From NCBI GenBank assembly GCA_944390345.1, contig CALXPP010000004.1, positions 1 to 64,000 of the forward strand: a DNA stretch of 64,000 nt, given 5' to 3'. Below are positions 8,595 through 19,454 of the stretch, one piece after another; the first letter of the stretch is position 1; each line of letters starts with the position of its first letter. Both the position numbers and the translations under genes were made by a program. This stretch comes from an uncultured Clostridia bacterium (GTDB lineage Bacteria > Bacillota > Clostridia > TANB77 > CAG-508). The notes under the pieces were generated by a model, which was not told the origin of the DNA, made no database searches, and was given only the letters and a program-made list of their open reading frames with translations.

Positions 8595-9920
8595 TTACTT
8601 TTCTAAGAAACCTTTGTAGTGTCTCATTACTAATTGTGATTCTAATTGTTGAACTGTCTCTAGTGCAACACCAACTACGATTAATATTGAAGTACCACCA
8701 AATGCAAGATTTAAGCTTGTAAATCTCATAAGCATTGGCAATATAGCAATAACACTTAGGAATAAAGATCCAAACCATGTTAATTTGCTAATAACACTTG
8801 TTAAATAATCTGTTGTAGGTTTTCCTGCTCTAATTCCTGGAATAAAACCACCATTTTGTTTAATATTTGTAGACACTTCAGCTGGATTAAATGTAGCAAA
8901 TGTATAGAAGAAAGTAAATCCTACTATTAATACTAAGTATACTAAAGCATTTGCTAAAGAATATCCCCATCCAACATCTGATGTTGATGTTGCAATAGAG
9001 AATTTATATAATCCTGCTAAAAATCCTGTACCAGTAATGCTATCTGCTGCAAAAATTTGAATTAACATAGCTGGGAAAGTCATAAATGAAGAAGCAAAGA
9101 TTATAGGCATTACACCTGCCATTGCTAACTTAAGTGGTATATGTGTATTTTGTCCACCATACATTTTTCTTCCAACTACTTTTTTTGCATATTGAACTGG
9201 AACTCTTCTTTCAGCTTGTTGTACAAATACAACACCTGCTACTAAAATCAAAGCTCCAACTATTACTGCAATAGCTGTTACAAATCCTACTGTACTGAAA
9301 CCTGTATCTGTTACTATTAGATTCCACAAAGAAACTATCGCTGATGGTAAGCTTGAAATAATACCTATAAAGATTATAATTGAAATACCATTTCCAATAC
9401 CTTTATTAGTAATTTGCTCACCAAGCCACATAAGTATTGCTGTACCAGTCATTAAAGATACAACTACTATTAATCCTGTTAAAAAGCCTGGATTAATAAA
9501 AATTCCTGTAGAACTATAAGAAATATAAATTCCTAAAGCTTCTACTAAAGATAATACTAAAGTTAATAGTTTTGTATATCTATTAATTTTTTGTTTACCT
9601 AATTCTCCACCTTCCTTCATTAATTTTTCTAATGAAGGTATTATCATTGCTAACAATTGTATAACAATTGAAGATGTAATATATGGTGTAATTGTCATTG
9701 CAAATATTGACAATCTAGAAAAAGCACCACCAGAAATTGTATCTATTAATCCTGTTAAGGTTCCTGTAGCAGAACTCATTTGCTCTGCTAAAGTAAATGT
9801 ATCTACACCAGGTACCGTTATATAACAGCCTAATCTAAATATTACAATTAGAATTAATGTATACAATAATTTTTTTCTAACTTCTGGAGTCTTTAGAGCA
9901 TTTTTAATAGTCTTAAACAA
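8595..9920 (-). CDS. secY: Protein translocase subunit SecY
   Basis: The channel subunit of the Sec translocon, 441 residues, with the usual ten hydrophobic segments. Family stretches include PGVDTFTLAEQM, PYITSSIVIQLLAMIIPSLE and the cytoplasmic loop KQNGGFIPGIRAGKPT. The start codon is TTG (9920), directly adjoining the rplO stop (TAGTTG), with GAGGTGA 5 nt upstream, so translation is probably coupled to rplO. Confidence 0.97.
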   Translation of the reverse strand: MFKTIKNALKTPEVRKKLLYTLILIVIFRLGCYITVPGVDTFTLAEQMSSATGTLTGLIDTISGGAFSRLSIFAMTITPYITSSIVIQLLAMIIPSLEKLMKEGGELGKQKINRYTKLLTLVLSLVEALGIYISYSSTGIFINPGFLTGLIVVVSLMTGTAILMWLGEQITNKGIGNGISIIIFIGIISSLPSAIVSLWNLIVTDTGFSTVGFVTAIAVIVGALILVAGVVFVQQAERRVPVQYAKKVVGRKMYGGQNTHIPLKLAMAGVMPIIFASSFMTFPAMLIQIFAADSITGTGFLAGLYKFSIATSTSDVGWGYSLANALVYLVLIVGFTFFYTFATFNPAEVSTNIKQNGGFIPGIRAGKPTTDYLTSVISKLTWFGSLFLSVIAILPMLMRFTSLNLAFGGTSILIVVGVALETVQQLESQLVMRHYKGFLEK

Positions 9921-10355
9921 CTAAATCACCTCAATCTTTCCACCTGCAGCTTGTATTTTTTCTGCAGCAGCTTTTGTAAATCTTGTTGCTTTAACTGTTA
10001 ATTTTTTCTCTAAGTTTCCGTTTCCTAAAACAACGATTCCATCATTAATTTTTCCTATAATTCCTTCTTCTAATAATGTTTCTGCTGTAACTTCAGTAGC
10101 TTTAGATTGATTTAACATACTTAAAGTTACTTCTGTATATGTTCTTGCAAAAATATTATTAAAACCTCTTTTTGGTAATCTTCTATATAATGGTGTTTGA
10201 CCTCCTTCAAAACCTCTTCTAACTCCACCACCTGATCTTGCTTTTTGTCCTTTTTGTCCTCTAGCTGAAGTTTTTCCAAGTCCTGAACCTATTCCACGAC
10301 CAACTCTTTTTTTAGTAACTTTTTTAACTGCTGGATGTAAGTTTCCAAGTTCCAT
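9921..10355 (-). CDS. rplO: 50S ribosomal protein L15
   Basis: A 144-residue L15, a late-assembly large-subunit protein. The Gly/Arg-rich N-terminal extension ([20 protein letters not shown]) and [17 protein letters not shown] are canonical. Its stop codon abuts the secY start. Upstream, where rpmD is expected, there is only AT-rich DNA. Confidence 0.97.
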   Translation of the reverse strand: MELGNLHPAVKKVTKKRVGRGIGSGLGKTSARGQKGQKARSGGGVRRGFEGGQTPLYRRLPKRGFNNIFARTYTEVTLSMLNQSKATEVTAETLLEEGIIGKINDGIVVLGNGNLEKKLTVKATRFTKAAAEKIQAAGGKIEVI

Positions 10356-10518
10356 TTTGTTTTTGCACCTCCTCTAGTTTGAATTTTGTTATTCCGATTA
10401 TATCATTTAAAAAATAATTTTTAAATATTTTATTTTCTATTTTTTTAAAATTATAAAATTATATTTTTTATTTTACGAAAAATTATAAGATTGCACTTAT
10501 TTTTTGCTCAGTAAAAAA
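10356..10518. other. AT-rich gap where rpmD (L30) is expected
   Basis: In the standard spc order rpsE-rpmD-rplO, the L30 gene (about 180 bp) should lie here. The 163-bp gap holds no L30-like reading frame. Most of it is A/T runs, plus the rplO ribosome-binding site. A near-repeat of the rpsE 3' end (AAAATTATAAGATTGCACTT against AAAACTATAAGATTTCGCT) suggests a local duplication or deletion scar. Confidence 0.6.
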
Positions 10519-11007
10519 CTATAAGATTTCGCTAACTTTTTTTCCTCTTTTCTTAGCAACAGCTTCAACAGTAGCCATACTCTTTAAAGCTTCAATTGTA
10601 GCATAAACAACATTTCTTGGATTGTTAGTTCCAATAACTTTTGTTTTTATATCTTTATATCCAGCAAGCTCAAGTACTGGTCTTACACTTCCTCCTGCAA
10701 TAACTCCAGAACCTTCAGGAGCTGGTTTTAATACTACATTTGCACTACCAAATCTACCAACGAATTCATGAGGAATTGTTGTTCCTACAATAGGTACAGT
10801 AACTAAATTCTTTTTAGCATCTTCTATTGCTTTTTTTATTGCATCTGGAACTTCTGCAGCTTTTCCATTTCCAACTCCAACATGACCTTGTTCATCTCCA
10901 ACAACAACAACGGCACTAAATCTAAAAGTTCTACCACCTTTAACAACCTTAGCAACTCTATTGATAGCAACAACTTTTTCTTTTAATTCTACTGATTTCT
11001 CTTCCAT
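10519..11007 (-). CDS. rpsE: 30S ribosomal protein S5
   Basis: A 162-residue S5, which contributes to decoding accuracy. The double-stranded RNA-binding part ([20 protein letters not shown]) and the second domain ([18 protein letters not shown]) are intact. It is separated from rplR by a short spacer with GGAGGG. Confidence 0.97.
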   Translation of the reverse strand: MEEKSVELKEKVVAINRVAKVVKGGRTFRFSAVVVVGDEQGHVGVGNGKAAEVPDAIKKAIEDAKKNLVTVPIVGTTIPHEFVGRFGSANVVLKPAPEGSGVIAGGSVRPVLELAGYKDIKTKVIGTNNPRNVVYATIEALKSMATVEAVAKKRGKKVSEIL

Positions 11008-11030
11008 GGATTATTTTTTCCCTCCTTCTT

Positions 11031-11390
11031 TTAGAACTCTAATCCTGCTTCACGAGCAGCTTCTGCTACTTCTTTGATAACACCGTGATATATAAATCCG
11101 CCTCTATCAAATACAACAGCTTTTATTTTTTTCTCTAAAGCTCTTTTTGCTATTAAAGTTCCAACTTCCTTAGCTGCTTCTTTATTAGCTGCTTTAGTTT
11201 TTACTTCTTTATCTAATGATGATGCATAAGCAAGTGTAACACCTTTTGTATCATCTATTACTTGAGCAATAATATTTCTATTACTTTTTGTAACTGCAAG
11301 TCTAGGACAATCTGCTGTACCACTAATCTTTGTACGAACTCTTGCATGGCGTCTAGCTCTTTCAGCTTTTCTATTTATTTTAGTAATCAT
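11031..11390 (-). CDS. rplR: 50S ribosomal protein L18
   Basis: A 119-residue L18, a 5S rRNA-binding protein. [19 protein letters not shown] and the C-terminal [19 protein letters not shown] are canonical. It is preceded by a 130-bp spacer with a strong hairpin. Confidence 0.97.
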   Translation of the reverse strand: MITKINRKAERARRHARVRTKISGTADCPRLAVTKSNRNIIAQVIDDTKGVTLAYASSLDKEVKTKAANKEAAKEVGTLIAKRALEKKIKAVVFDRGGFIYHGVIKEVAEAAREAGLEF

Positions 11391-11418
11391 TTTTTCTCCT
11401 TTCTAGGTTTTACTTCTA

Positions 11419-11469
11419 GGGGTATATCTAATCCCTCAAGTATATTCTTTAAGGGATTAAATATACCCC
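11419..11469 (-). promoter_or_regulatory. Strong hairpin in the rplF-rplR spacer
   Basis: A 9-bp stem (GGGGTATAT 11419-11427 with 11461-11469) continues after a single mismatch into an 8-bp stem (11429-11436 with 11452-11459), closing a 15-nt loop. On the transcribed minus strand it is followed by TAGAAGTAAAACC rather than a T run, so it is not an ordinary terminator. It may be an autoregulatory protein-binding site, an RNase target or a translational control element for rplR. Confidence 0.6.
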
Positions 11470-11521
11470 CTAAAGCTTACATATAACCTGAACATTTAAA
11501 AAATTATTTTAAATTTAAATT

Positions 11522-12061
11522 TTATTTTTTACCAGCTTTACCTTCCTTGCGTCTAATAACTTCTTCAGCATATTTAATACCTTTTCCTCTATAGACTTCA
11601 GGTGGTCTTTTGGTTCTAATAACTGCTGCTGTTTGACCAACAAGCTCTTTATCCATACCTTTTACAATGATTTCATTTGCACTTGGAACATCAAAAGTTA
11701 TTCCTTCTGGAGCTTCCATCTCTACTGGATGTGAATATCCTAAAGTTAAAACAAGTTTATTTCCTTGTTTTTGAGCTCTATATCCAACTCCATTTACTTC
11801 TAATTTTCTTTCATATCCATGAAGTGTTCCTTCAATCATATTGTTAATTAATGTTCTTGTTAAACCATGTAAACTTTTATTAGATGGTTCATCATCTGGT
11901 CTTACTACAGTTAAAACATTTCCTTCAAGATTTACTTTCATATTTTTATGAATTTCTCTTGCTAATGTTCCTTTTGGTCCTTTTACAGTAATATTTTGAC
12001 CATCTACTTTTACTTCAACACCCTCTGGTACTGTAATAGGTTTATTTCCTATTCTAGACAT
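11522..12061 (-). CDS. rplF: 50S ribosomal protein L6
   Basis: A 179-residue L6 with its two repeated domains. [16 protein letters not shown] starts the first, and the conserved C-terminal part [20 protein letters not shown] is complete. It lies between rpsH and rplR as usual. Confidence 0.97.
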   Translation of the reverse strand: MSRIGNKPITVPEGVEVKVDGQNITVKGPKGTLAREIHKNMKVNLEGNVLTVVRPDDEPSNKSLHGLTRTLINNMIEGTLHGYERKLEVNGVGYRAQKQGNKLVLTLGYSHPVEMEAPEGITFDVPSANEIIVKGMDKELVGQTAAVIRTKRPPEVYRGKGIKYAEEVIRRKEGKAGKK

Positions 12062-12169
12062 CTTAGGTTTCCTCCTTCTTTAATTATATATTTGGTTAAT
12101 TGAAATTTGAATAGCTCAAATCTTTTCGCCATATCTTAATTTTAACTTTATTAGGTATGTAGTTTTAAA

Positions 12170-12568
12170 TTACCAAATGTAAGCTAAAACTTCTCCACCT
12201 ATACCTAATTCTCTTGCTTTTTTATCTGTCATAATACCTTTTGATGTAGAAATTAATGCAATACCTAAACCATTTAATACTTTTGGTAATTCATCTTTTG
12301 AAGCATAAATTCTTAAACCTGGTTTACTAATTCTTCTTAAACCATCAATTACTCTATTACCTTTCTCATCATATTTTAAGGTAATTCTAATGATTCCTTG
12401 TGCACCATCTTCTATTTCATCAAAAGCTTTTATATATCCTTCTTCAAGTAAAGTTTCTGCAATAGCTTTTTTAATTTTAGATGTTGGAACATCTACTGTT
12501 TTAAACTTTGCACTATTTGCATTTCTTATTCTTGTTAACATATCTGCTATTGGGTCAGTTGTATTCAC
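12170..12568 (-). CDS. rpsH: 30S ribosomal protein S8
   Basis: A 132-residue S8, a 16S rRNA central-domain binder and, in E. coli, the spc-operon autoregulator. [15 protein letters not shown] and the C-terminal [20 protein letters not shown] are canonical. Confidence 0.97.
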   Translation of the reverse strand: MNTTDPIADMLTRIRNANSAKFKTVDVPTSKIKKAIAETLLEEGYIKAFDEIEDGAQGIIRITLKYDEKGNRVIDGLRRISKPGLRIYASKDELPKVLNGLGIALISTSKGIMTDKKARELGIGGEVLAYIW

Positions 12569-12630
12569 TTTTTTACCCTCCTTCTCTATATTTTATTTTT
12601 TACTTTATTGTTTGTATAAGTATATTAGTT

Positions 12631-12816
12631 TTACCAACTTGCTTTTTTTACACCAGGAATTTCTCCTTTATGTGCTAATTCTCTAAAGCAAACACGGCAA
12701 ATTCCATATTTTCTAATATATGAATGTGGTCTTCCACAAAGTTTGCATCTATTGTATTCTCTAGTTGCATATTTTTGTGGTTTTGCACATTTTACTTTTA
12801 ATGATTTTTTAGCCAT
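12631..12816 (-). CDS. rpsN: 30S ribosomal protein S14, zinc type
   Basis: A 61-residue S14 of the short type Z, with two CxxC pairs (CKLCGRPH and CRVCFRELA) that bind zinc. Its size and cysteines distinguish it from the roughly 100-residue cysteine-free paralogue used under zinc limitation. It lies between rplE and rpsH. Confidence 0.97.
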   Translation of the reverse strand: MAKKSLKVKCAKPQKYATREYNRCKLCGRPHSYIRKYGICRVCFRELAHKGEIPGVKKASW

Positions 12817-12895
12817 TTGAGACTCCTTTCTTTAATAAATCTATGCAACTTTAGGCTGCTAACCTAAGCTAACTTAAAAATATTCAACAATTGGC

Positions 12896-13435
12896 TTAGT
12901 TTTTAAATGGCATTCCTAAAAGTGTAAGTAATTCTTTAGCTTCTTCATCACTTTTAGCTGTAGTTACGAATATAATATCCATTCCTCTTAATTTATCTAC
13001 TTTATCATATTCGATTTCTGGGAATATTAATTGCTCTTTAACACCCATTGAGTAATTTCCTCTTCCATCAAAAGAATTTCCTGAAACTCCTCTAAAATCT
13101 CTAACTCTAGGAAGAGCTACATTAAATAATTTATAAGCAAAATCATACATTTTTCCAGCTCTTAATGTTACTTTGCAACCTATCTTTGCACCTTCTCTTA
13201 GTTTAAAAGCTGCTATTGATTTTTTTGCTGTTGTTACTATTGGTTTTTGACCTGTAATTAAGCTTAAGTCGTTCATAGCATTATCTAAAGCTTTAGGATT
13301 ATCTTTTGTCTCTCCTAATCCGATATTAATTACTATCTTCTCAAGCTTTGGAACTTGCATAATAGAAGTATAATTAAATTTTTTCATTAATGCTGGAACA
13401 ACTTCTTTTTCGTATTGTTCTCTAAGTTTTTCCAT
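12896..13435 (-). CDS. rplE: 50S ribosomal protein L5
   Basis: A 5S rRNA-binding protein, 179 residues from [13 protein letters not shown] chose the ATG at 13435 because GGAGG lies 10 nt upstream; a GTG seven codons earlier would put this site inside the gene. [17 protein letters not shown] and [20 protein letters not shown] are canonical. Confidence 0.97.
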   Translation of the reverse strand: MEKLREQYEKEVVPALMKKFNYTSIMQVPKLEKIVINIGLGETKDNPKALDNAMNDLSLITGQKPIVTTAKKSIAAFKLREGAKIGCKVTLRAGKMYDFAYKLFNVALPRVRDFRGVSGNSFDGRGNYSMGVKEQLIFPEIEYDKVDKLRGMDIIFVTTAKSDEEAKELLTLLGMPFKN

Positions 13436-13470
13436 TAACTTAGTTCCTCCTTTCACACACTTTTATCTCA

Positions 13471-13788
13471 TTATTTTATTTTCGCACCACATTTTTTGCA
13501 AACACGAACTTTTTCACCTTTTTCTTCTACATATCCTATTTTAGTAGCTTTTCCACATTTTGGGCAAACAACATTTGCTTTTGCACTATGTATTGCACAT
13601 TCTGCAGAAATAATTCCACCTTCTTCACCTTGTTTTCTAGGTTTGATATGTTTTTTTCTTATATTAACACCTTTAACAATTATTTTATTTGTTTTTGGTA
13701 TTACTTCTAAAACTTCTCCAGTTTTTCCTTTATCATTTCCAGATAAAATTTTAACTGTATCACCTTTTTTTATTCTCAATTTATTCAC
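13471..13788 (-). CDS. rplX: 50S ribosomal protein L24
   Basis: A 105-residue L24 that starts large-subunit assembly. The KOW motif is in KGDTVKILSGNDKGKTGEVL. The C-terminal part has two CxxC pairs (CPKCGKAT, CKKCGAKI) forming a zinc ribbon, as in many Firmicutes. Confidence 0.97.
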   Translation of the reverse strand: MNKLRIKKGDTVKILSGNDKGKTGEVLEVIPKTNKIIVKGVNIRKKHIKPRKQGEEGGIISAECAIHSAKANVVCPKCGKATKIGYVEEKGEKVRVCKKCGAKIK

Positions 13789-13837
13789 CTCTGTTTCTTT
13801 TAGGTATTTATTAATTTAGTTTTTAAATTGTTTTTAA

Positions 13838-14206
13838 TTATAAAACTTCTGGAGCTAGTGATAAGATTTTCATATATTCTTTTTCTCTTAATTCTCTAGC
13901 TACTGGTCCAAATATACGAGTTCCTCTTGGTGTACCATCTTCACGGATGATAACAGCTGCGTTTTCATCAAATTTTACATATGATCCATCAGCTCTTCTT
14001 GCACCTTTTTTGCTTCTTACAACAACTGCTTTAACAACTTCACCTTTTTTTACAACTCCACCTGGTGTAGCTGATTTAACAGAAGCAACAATTACATCTC
14101 CTATTTCAGCATATTTTCTATGTGAACCACCTAAACATCTAATGCACATTAATTCTCTTGCACCAGTGTTGTCGGCAACTTTTAATCTACTTTGTTGCTG
14201 TACCAT
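13838..14206 (-). CDS. rplN: 50S ribosomal protein L14
   Basis: A 122-residue L14 at the subunit interface. [20 protein letters not shown] and [17 protein letters not shown] are canonical. The spacing to rplX and rpsQ is normal. Confidence 0.98.
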   Translation of the reverse strand: MVQQQSRLKVADNTGARELMCIRCLGGSHRKYAEIGDVIVASVKSATPGGVVKKGEVVKAVVVRSKKGARRADGSYVKFDENAAVIIREDGTPRGTRIFGPVARELREKEYMKILSLAPEVL

Positions 14207-14246
14207 TGCTTAGTCCTCCTTTTTAATACTTTTGAATTTTTTGAAA

Positions 14247-14510
14247 TTATTTTATAACAGCCTTTTCTACTATTCTAACAACTCTCCATCTCTTGTCTTT
14301 TGATAAAGGTCTTGTTTCCATAACTTCAACTTTATCTCCAACTTTACAGCTATTTTCTTCATCATGAGCTTTTAATTTGTATGTTCTTTTAACTGTCTTT
14401 TTATAAATTTCATGTCTTACACTTGTTTCTACTGCAACAACAACTGTTTTGTCCATTTTATCTGAAACAACTGTACCAATCATTGATTTACGAAGATTTC
14501 TTTCTTCCAT
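14247..14510 (-). CDS. rpsQ: 30S ribosomal protein S17
   Basis: An 87-residue S17, an early 16S rRNA binder with an OB fold. [17 protein letters not shown] and [20 protein letters not shown] are canonical. Confidence 0.97.
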   Translation of the reverse strand: MEERNLRKSMIGTVVSDKMDKTVVVAVETSVRHEIYKKTVKRTYKLKAHDEENSCKVGDKVEVMETRPLSKDKRWRVVRIVEKAVIK

Positions 14511-14533
14511 TAGGGATTACTCCTTTCTTTAAA

Positions 14534-14734
14534 TTATTTATTTCCGTTTAATTCTCTTTGTCTTAATTCTGTTTTTATTCTAGCTATATTTCTTTTTACT
14601 TCTCTTATTTTTAGTGGATTATCTAATCCATTTGTTGCTAGAGAGAATTTTAACTTAAATAGTTCTGTTTTTGACTCACTTAGTTCTTTTTCAAGCTCTG
14701 GTGAAGTCATTTCTTTAATTTTAGTATTTTTCAT
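14534..14734 (-). CDS. rpmC: 50S ribosomal protein L29
   Basis: A 66-residue two-helix protein at the exit tunnel. I start it at MKNTKIKEM (14734), because GGTGG lies about 10 nt before that ATG. An ATG three codons upstream sits almost on the RBS, which itself lies in the end of rplP. LFKLKFSLATNGLDNPLKIR is the conserved core. Confidence 0.95.
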   Translation of the reverse strand: MKNTKIKEMTSPELEKELSESKTELFKLKFSLATNGLDNPLKIREVKRNIARIKTELRQRELNGNK

Positions 14735-14735
14735 T

Positions 14736-15167
14736 CTACTCATCACCACCTAATTCAGATTCTCTTTTTACGAATTTTGTTTGAACAGGTAATTTGTGAG
14801 CTGCTAATCTTAAAGCTTCTCTTGCTGTATCTTCAGATACTCCTGCAATTTCAAACATAACTCTTCCTGGCTTTACAACAGCTACCCAATATTCTGGTGC
14901 TCCTTTACCTTTACCCATACGAGTACCAGCTGGTTTACTTGTTACTGGTTTATCTGGAAAAATCTTTATCCAAACTTTACCACCTCTTTTTATATAACGA
15001 GTCATTGCAACTCTGGCAGCTTCAATTTGGTTTGATTTAATCCATCCAGCAGTAGTAGCTTGTAATCCGTATTCTCCTTCATTTACTACATTTCCTCTTG
15101 TAGCATATCCTCTATTTCTTCCTTTTTGTTGTTTTCTATATTTTGATCTTTTTGGCATTACTGGCAT
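14736..15167 (-). CDS. rplP: 50S ribosomal protein L16
   Basis: A 143-residue L16 that shapes the A site of the large subunit. [20 protein letters not shown] and [19 protein letters not shown] are canonical. The ATG at 15167 overlaps the rpsC stop (TAATG), with GAGGT about 8 nt upstream, so translation is probably coupled. A start three codons later is also possible. Confidence 0.97.
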   Translation of the reverse strand: MPVMPKRSKYRKQQKGRNRGYATRGNVVNEGEYGLQATTAGWIKSNQIEAARVAMTRYIKRGGKVWIKIFPDKPVTSKPAGTRMGKGKGAPEYWVAVVKPGRVMFEIAGVSEDTAREALRLAAHKLPVQTKFVKRESELGGDE

Positions 15168-15829
15168 TAGTCTCTACCTCCTTTTGCAACTTCTTTCTTA
15201 GCTTTAAGAACTTCGCCTTTATAGATCCAAACTTTTACACCTATTTTTCCATAAGTTGTATCAGCTTCATAGAATCCATAATCAATATCTGCTCTTAAAG
15301 TTTGAAGTGGTATTGTACCTTCTTTGTAGAATTCTGTTCTAGCCATATCAGCACCACCTAATCTTCCTGATACTGATGTTTTGATACCTAATGCTCCTGC
15401 TTTCATAGCTTTTTGCATACATTGTTTCATTGCTCTTCTAAAAGAAATTCTTCTCTCTAATTGACTTGCAATATTTTCTGCAACTAATTGTGCATCTGTA
15501 TCAACATTTTTTACCTCTACAATATTTAAATTAACTTCTTTTTTTATCATTTTTTCTAATTCTGCTTTTAGAGCTTCTGATAAATTTCCGCCCTTACCAA
15601 TTACTAAACCTGGTTTTGCTGTATAAACATTTACTTTTACACATTTAGCAGTTCTCTCTATTTCAATTTTTGAAATTCCACTAATAAATAGTTTTTGTTT
15701 AACATATTTACGAATTTTTTGGTCTTCAATTAGGTAATCACTAAAATTCTTTGAGTCTGCATACCATTTAGAACTCCAATCTTTAATAACTCCTATTCTC
15801 ATACCATTTGGATGAACTTTTTGTCCCAT
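15167..15829 (-). CDS. rpsC: 30S ribosomal protein S3
   Basis: A 220-residue S3 at the mRNA entry site. [20 protein letters not shown] opens the protein. The KH domain is at [16 protein letters not shown], and the C-terminal domain ends [18 protein letters not shown]. Stop and start overlap with rplP. Confidence 0.98.
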   Translation of the reverse strand: MGQKVHPNGMRIGVIKDWSSKWYADSKNFSDYLIEDQKIRKYVKQKLFISGISKIEIERTAKCVKVNVYTAKPGLVIGKGGNLSEALKAELEKMIKKEVNLNIVEVKNVDTDAQLVAENIASQLERRISFRRAMKQCMQKAMKAGALGIKTSVSGRLGGADMARTEFYKEGTIPLQTLRADIDYGFYEADTTYGKIGVKVWIYKGEVLKAKKEVAKGGRD

Positions 15830-15852
15830 GTCGTAAATATCCTCCTTTCTTT

Positions 15853-16212
15853 TTATTTACTCTCTCTTAAAACGATTGTAATATGACTTGTTCTTTTTCT
15901 TATTCTAACAGCTGAACCTTTTGCAGCTGGTCTAATTCTCTTTAATGTTGGACCTTGGTTTGCATATATTTCTGCAACATATAGGTTAGCTCTATTCATA
16001 AAGTGATTATTTTCAGCATTTGCTATAGCTGATTTTAATAACTTTTCTAATATTTCACTTGAAGCTTTTGGAGCAAATTTAGCAATATTTAATGCTTCAT
16101 CAACTTTTTTACCTCTCATTAAGTCTGCAACAATTTTAACTTTTCTAGCTGAAATTCTTGCATAACTTAAAGTTGCTCTTGCTTCAACTACTTGAGCTTG
16201 CTTTTCTTCCAC
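15853..16212 (-). CDS. rplV: 50S ribosomal protein L22
   Basis: A 119-residue L22 lining the exit tunnel. [20 protein letters not shown] and [20 protein letters not shown] are canonical. The start lies about ten residues upstream of the usual beginning, giving a short acidic N-terminal extension. Confidence 0.97.
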   Translation of the reverse strand: MEEKQAQVVEARATLSYARISARKVKIVADLMRGKKVDEALNIAKFAPKASSEILEKLLKSAIANAENNHFMNRANLYVAEIYANQGPTLKRIRPAAKGSAVRIRKRTSHITIVLRESK

Positions 16213-16233
16213 GGTTATTTCCTCCTTAATTTA

Positions 16234-16506
16234 TTATTTTGTTGTTTTATCTCCAGCGTGTCCTTTAAATGTTCTTGTAGGAGCAAATTCTCCTAATTTA
16301 TGACCAATCATTTCTTCTGAAATATATATAGGAACATGTTTTCTTCCATCATGAACAGCTATTGTGTGTCCTACCATTTGTGGGTAGATAGTAGATGCTC
16401 TTGACCATGTTTTTAATACTTCTTTCTTTCCTGTCTCATTCATAGCTTCAATTCTCTTTAATAATTTTTCAGCTACATAAGGTTTTTTCTTGCTTGATCT
16501 TGACAT
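16234..16506 (-). CDS. rpsS: 30S ribosomal protein S19
   Basis: A 90-residue S19 of the 30S head. [20 protein letters not shown] and the conserved end [19 protein letters not shown] are intact. Confidence 0.98.
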   Translation of the reverse strand: MSRSSKKKPYVAEKLLKRIEAMNETGKKEVLKTWSRASTIYPQMVGHTIAVHDGRKHVPIYISEEMIGHKLGEFAPTRTFKGHAGDKTTK

Positions 16507-16534
16507 TTATCTTTTTCCTCCTTTCAGGAATACT

Positions 16535-17362
16535 TTATTTTCTTCTCTTTACGATAAATTTATTTGTTTTATTTTTCTTATTTCTTGTCTTATATCCAAG
16601 AGCTGGTTTACCCCAAGGTGTTAATGGTCCAGAGTGTCCTACTGGTGCTCTACCTTCACCACCACCATGTGGGTGATCGTTAGGGTTCATAACAGAACCT
16701 CTTACTGTAGGTCTAATTCCTAAGTGTCTTGTTCTACCTGCTTTACCTAATTTAATATTTTCGTGATCTGTATTTCCTATTGTACCGATAGTTGCTCTAC
16801 ATCTAATAGAAATTAATCTCATTTCTCCAGATGGTAATCTAACATGTGCATAAGCACCTTCTTTAGCCATTAATTGAGCTTCTTGACCAGCACTTCTTAC
16901 TAATTTTCCACCTTGACCTGGGTTTAATTCAATATTATGAATCATTGTACCTACTGGAATATTTTCAATTGGTAAACAATTTCCTGGTTTAATATCTGCA
17001 TTTGGACCAGAAACAACTTTATCTCCATCTGTTAACTTTTGTGGAGCTAAGATATATGCTTTTGTTCCATCTTCATATTGAATTAAAGCGATATTTGCAC
17101 TTCTGTTTGGATCATATTCAATTCCAATAACTGTTGCTTCCATATCATCTTTTTGTCTTTTAAAATCAATTACTCTGTATTTTTGTCTGTTTCCACCACC
17201 TTGGTGTCTAACAGTAATTCTACCATAAGAATTTCTTCCTGCATTTTTCTTTTTAGTTTGTAATAAAGATTTTTCAGGAGTTTTCTTTGTGATTTCTTCA
17301 AAAGTTGAAGAAGTCATATTTCTTCTTGATGGTGTATATGGTCTATAATGTTTAATTCCCAT
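16535..17362 (-). CDS. rplB: 50S ribosomal protein L2
   Basis: A 275-residue L2, needed for subunit association and peptidyl transfer. The conserved loop around [20 protein letters not shown] contains the essential His. [20 protein letters not shown] opens the protein. Confidence 0.98.
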   Translation of the reverse strand: MGIKHYRPYTPSRRNMTSSTFEEITKKTPEKSLLQTKKKNAGRNSYGRITVRHQGGGNRQKYRVIDFKRQKDDMEATVIGIEYDPNRSANIALIQYEDGTKAYILAPQKLTDGDKVVSGPNADIKPGNCLPIENIPVGTMIHNIELNPGQGGKLVRSAGQEAQLMAKEGAYAHVRLPSGEMRLISIRCRATIGTIGNTDHENIKLGKAGRTRHLGIRPTVRGSVMNPNDHPHGGGEGRAPVGHSGPLTPWGKPALGYKTRNKKNKTNKFIVKRRK

Positions 17363-17435
17363 TTTTAATTCTCTCCTTATATTTATTTTCCGGGTTATTT
17401 CCCGATAATTTTTTATTAATTCTTTATAGCTTTAA

Positions 17436-17783
17436 TTAAGCTCCCATAAACTCATCAATTGAGTCTTTATATTTTTTAGAAATTTTAACAGTTTTTCCAC
17501 CTTTTCCTAAATAACTCATATCAGAAACATTTGTATCTATTGTTACAATAGCTTTTTTCCAATCTGAAGTTCTACCTTGGTGTACTCCAACTCTTTTTTC
17601 TTTTCCTTTTACTGTAATAGTATTTACTTTTAATACTTTTACTTCAAACAATTTTTCAACTGCATTTTTGATATCAACTTTTGTTGCTTTTTTTGCAACT
17701 TTGAAAGTGTATTTTCCTTCTTGCATATCCATATTACTTTTTTCAGTAACAACTGGAGCTAATATAATATCTTCTGCTACCAT
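17436..17783 (-). CDS. rplW: 50S ribosomal protein L23
   Basis: A 115-residue L23, the docking site for trigger factor and SRP at the exit tunnel. I choose the ATG at 17783 ([16 protein letters not shown]). GGAGGTG lies 10 nt before it but only 3 nt before an alternative ATG three codons upstream. The RBS is inside the end of rplD. Confidence 0.96.
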   Translation of the reverse strand: MVAEDIILAPVVTEKSNMDMQEGKYTFKVAKKATKVDIKNAVEKLFEVKVLKVNTITVKGKEKRVGVHQGRTSDWKKAIVTIDTNVSDMSYLGKGGKTVKISKKYKDSIDEFMGA

Positions 17784-17784
17784 C

Positions 17785-18408
17785 TTAAGCATACACCTCC
17801 TCTATTTTTTTAACAGCATCTACTGTTAAAACTAATTTTTTATGTTTTAATAAATCAAATACATTTAATGTTGAAACAGAGCTTGTTCTAACACCTTCTA
17901 AGTTTCTTGCTGATTTTTGAACATTTTCGTTTTTCTCAGGTATTACTACTAATGCTTTGCTCTCAACTTTTAAATTTTTCATAGCTGTAGCCATTTGTTT
18001 TGTTTTAATTTCTTTAAAATCAAATTTATCAACAACTACTAAATCATTTTCTAATACTTTTGAGCTTAATAATGATTTAATTGCTAATTGTTTTTCTTTT
18101 CTATTTACTCTATATTTGTAAGAACGAGGTTTTGGTCCAAGTGCAATACCACCTTTTATCCATTGTGGAGCTCTAATAGAACCTTGTCTTGCTCTACCAG
18201 TTCCTTTTTGTCTCCAAGGTTTTCTTCCACCGCCTCTAACTTCTGCTCTAGTTTTTGTGCTTTGTGTTCCTTGTCTTTGATTAGCTAAATAGTTAACTAA
18301 AACGCTATGTACAATAGCTTCATTTGGTTCAATTCCAAATATTTCTTCTTTTAATTCTACATCACTAACCTTTTTACCTTCTATATTATATACATCTACC
18401 TTAGGCAT
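17785..18408 (-). CDS. rplD: 50S ribosomal protein L4
   Basis: A 207-residue L4, an exit-tunnel protein that represses the S10 operon in some bacteria. The long loop carries [20 protein letters not shown]. The neighbouring ~265-nt S10 leader makes L4 autoregulation possible here, but no L4-binding hairpin was recognised with certainty. Confidence 0.97.
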   Translation of the reverse strand: MPKVDVYNIEGKKVSDVELKEEIFGIEPNEAIVHSVLVNYLANQRQGTQSTKTRAEVRGGGRKPWRQKGTGRARQGSIRAPQWIKGGIALGPKPRSYKYRVNRKEKQLAIKSLLSSKVLENDLVVVDKFDFKEIKTKQMATAMKNLKVESKALVVIPEKNENVQKSARNLEGVRTSSVSTLNVFDLLKHKKLVLTVDAVKKIEEVYA

Positions 18409-18428
18409 TTCTCTTTCCTCCTTCCTTT

Positions 18429-19061
18429 CTACTTAGATGCTTTTACGCTTGTTTTAATTTTTAAAATGCTTCCTTTATTTCCTGGTACACTACCTTTTAC
18501 TAAAAGTGCATTTTTGTCTAAATCAACTGCAACAACTTGTAGGTTTTGTATTGTAACAGTATCTACTCCCATATGTCCTGGAAGTTTTTTACCTTTAAAT
18601 ACTCTTCCTGGTGTTGATGTTGGTCCCATTGAACCTGGTCTTCTGTGATACATTGAACCATGTCCCATTGGTCCTCTAGATTGTCCGTGGCGTTTAATTA
18701 CACCTTGGAATCCTTTTCCTTTTGTGATACCTTGAATATCTACACTATCTCCTTGTGCAAAAGTATCAACTTTTATTTCATCTCCAACTTTTACTGAAGA
18801 TACTTCTTCTACTCTGAATTCTCTTAAGTGTTTCATTGGAGTAATTTTTGCTTTTGCAAAATGACCTTTTACTGGTTTATTTACTTTATGTTCTTTAACA
18901 GTACCAAATCCTAATTGAATTGCATTGTATCCATCTGTTTCAACTGTTTTTACTTGTACTACATTGCATGGACCTGCTTCTATAACTGTTACTGGAATTA
19001 CATTTCCTTTTTCATCAAAGATTTGTGTCATTCCAACTTTTTTTCCTATTAATGTTTTCAT
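18429..19061 (-). CDS. rplC: 50S ribosomal protein L3
   Basis: A 210-residue L3 near the peptidyl-transferase centre. [20 protein letters not shown] opens the protein, and the conserved tip [20 protein letters not shown] is present. It lies between rpsJ and rplD. Confidence 0.98.
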   Translation of the reverse strand: MKTLIGKKVGMTQIFDEKGNVIPVTVIEAGPCNVVQVKTVETDGYNAIQLGFGTVKEHKVNKPVKGHFAKAKITPMKHLREFRVEEVSSVKVGDEIKVDTFAQGDSVDIQGITKGKGFQGVIKRHGQSRGPMGHGSMYHRRPGSMGPTSTPGRVFKGKKLPGHMGVDTVTIQNLQVVAVDLDKNALLVKGSVPGNKGSILKIKTSVKASK

Positions 19062-19124
19062 TTCTTAATTCCTCCTAACTATTGGCTAATTCATAGGTAA
19101 ATTAGCTTGGTTTTGTTTGATAAA

Positions 19125-19454
19125 TTATAATTTTATTTCTATATCAACACCTGCTGGTAACTCTAATTTCATTAAGCTATCAACTGTTTTTTGTGTTGGA
19201 TAAAGAATGTCAATAACTCTTTTGTGTGTTCTCATTTCAAATTGCTCTCTTGAATCTTTATCTTTGTGTGGAGAACGTAAAATTGTTACGATTTCTTTTT
19301 CTGTTGGAAGTGGAACTGGACCAGAAACTTTAGCTCCTGTTCTTTTAGCAGTATCTACTATTTTTTCAGCAGACTGATCTAAAACAACATAATCATAAGC
19401 TTTTAGTCTAATTCTAATTTTGTCGCTTCCTACTTTTGTGTTTGATGTTGCCAT
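19125..19454 (-). CDS. rpsJ: 30S ribosomal protein S10
   Basis: A 109-residue S10, first gene of the ribosomal operon and a NusE partner in antitermination. [20 protein letters not shown] and [20 protein letters not shown] are canonical. GGAGGG lies about 8 nt before the ATG. The N-terminus carries a few extra residues ([10 protein letters not shown]). Confidence 0.97.
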   Translation of the reverse strand: MATSNTKVGSDKIRIRLKAYDYVVLDQSAEKIVDTAKRTGAKVSGPVPLPTEKEIVTILRSPHKDKDSREQFEMRTHKRVIDILYPTQKTVDSLMKLELPAGVDIEIKL

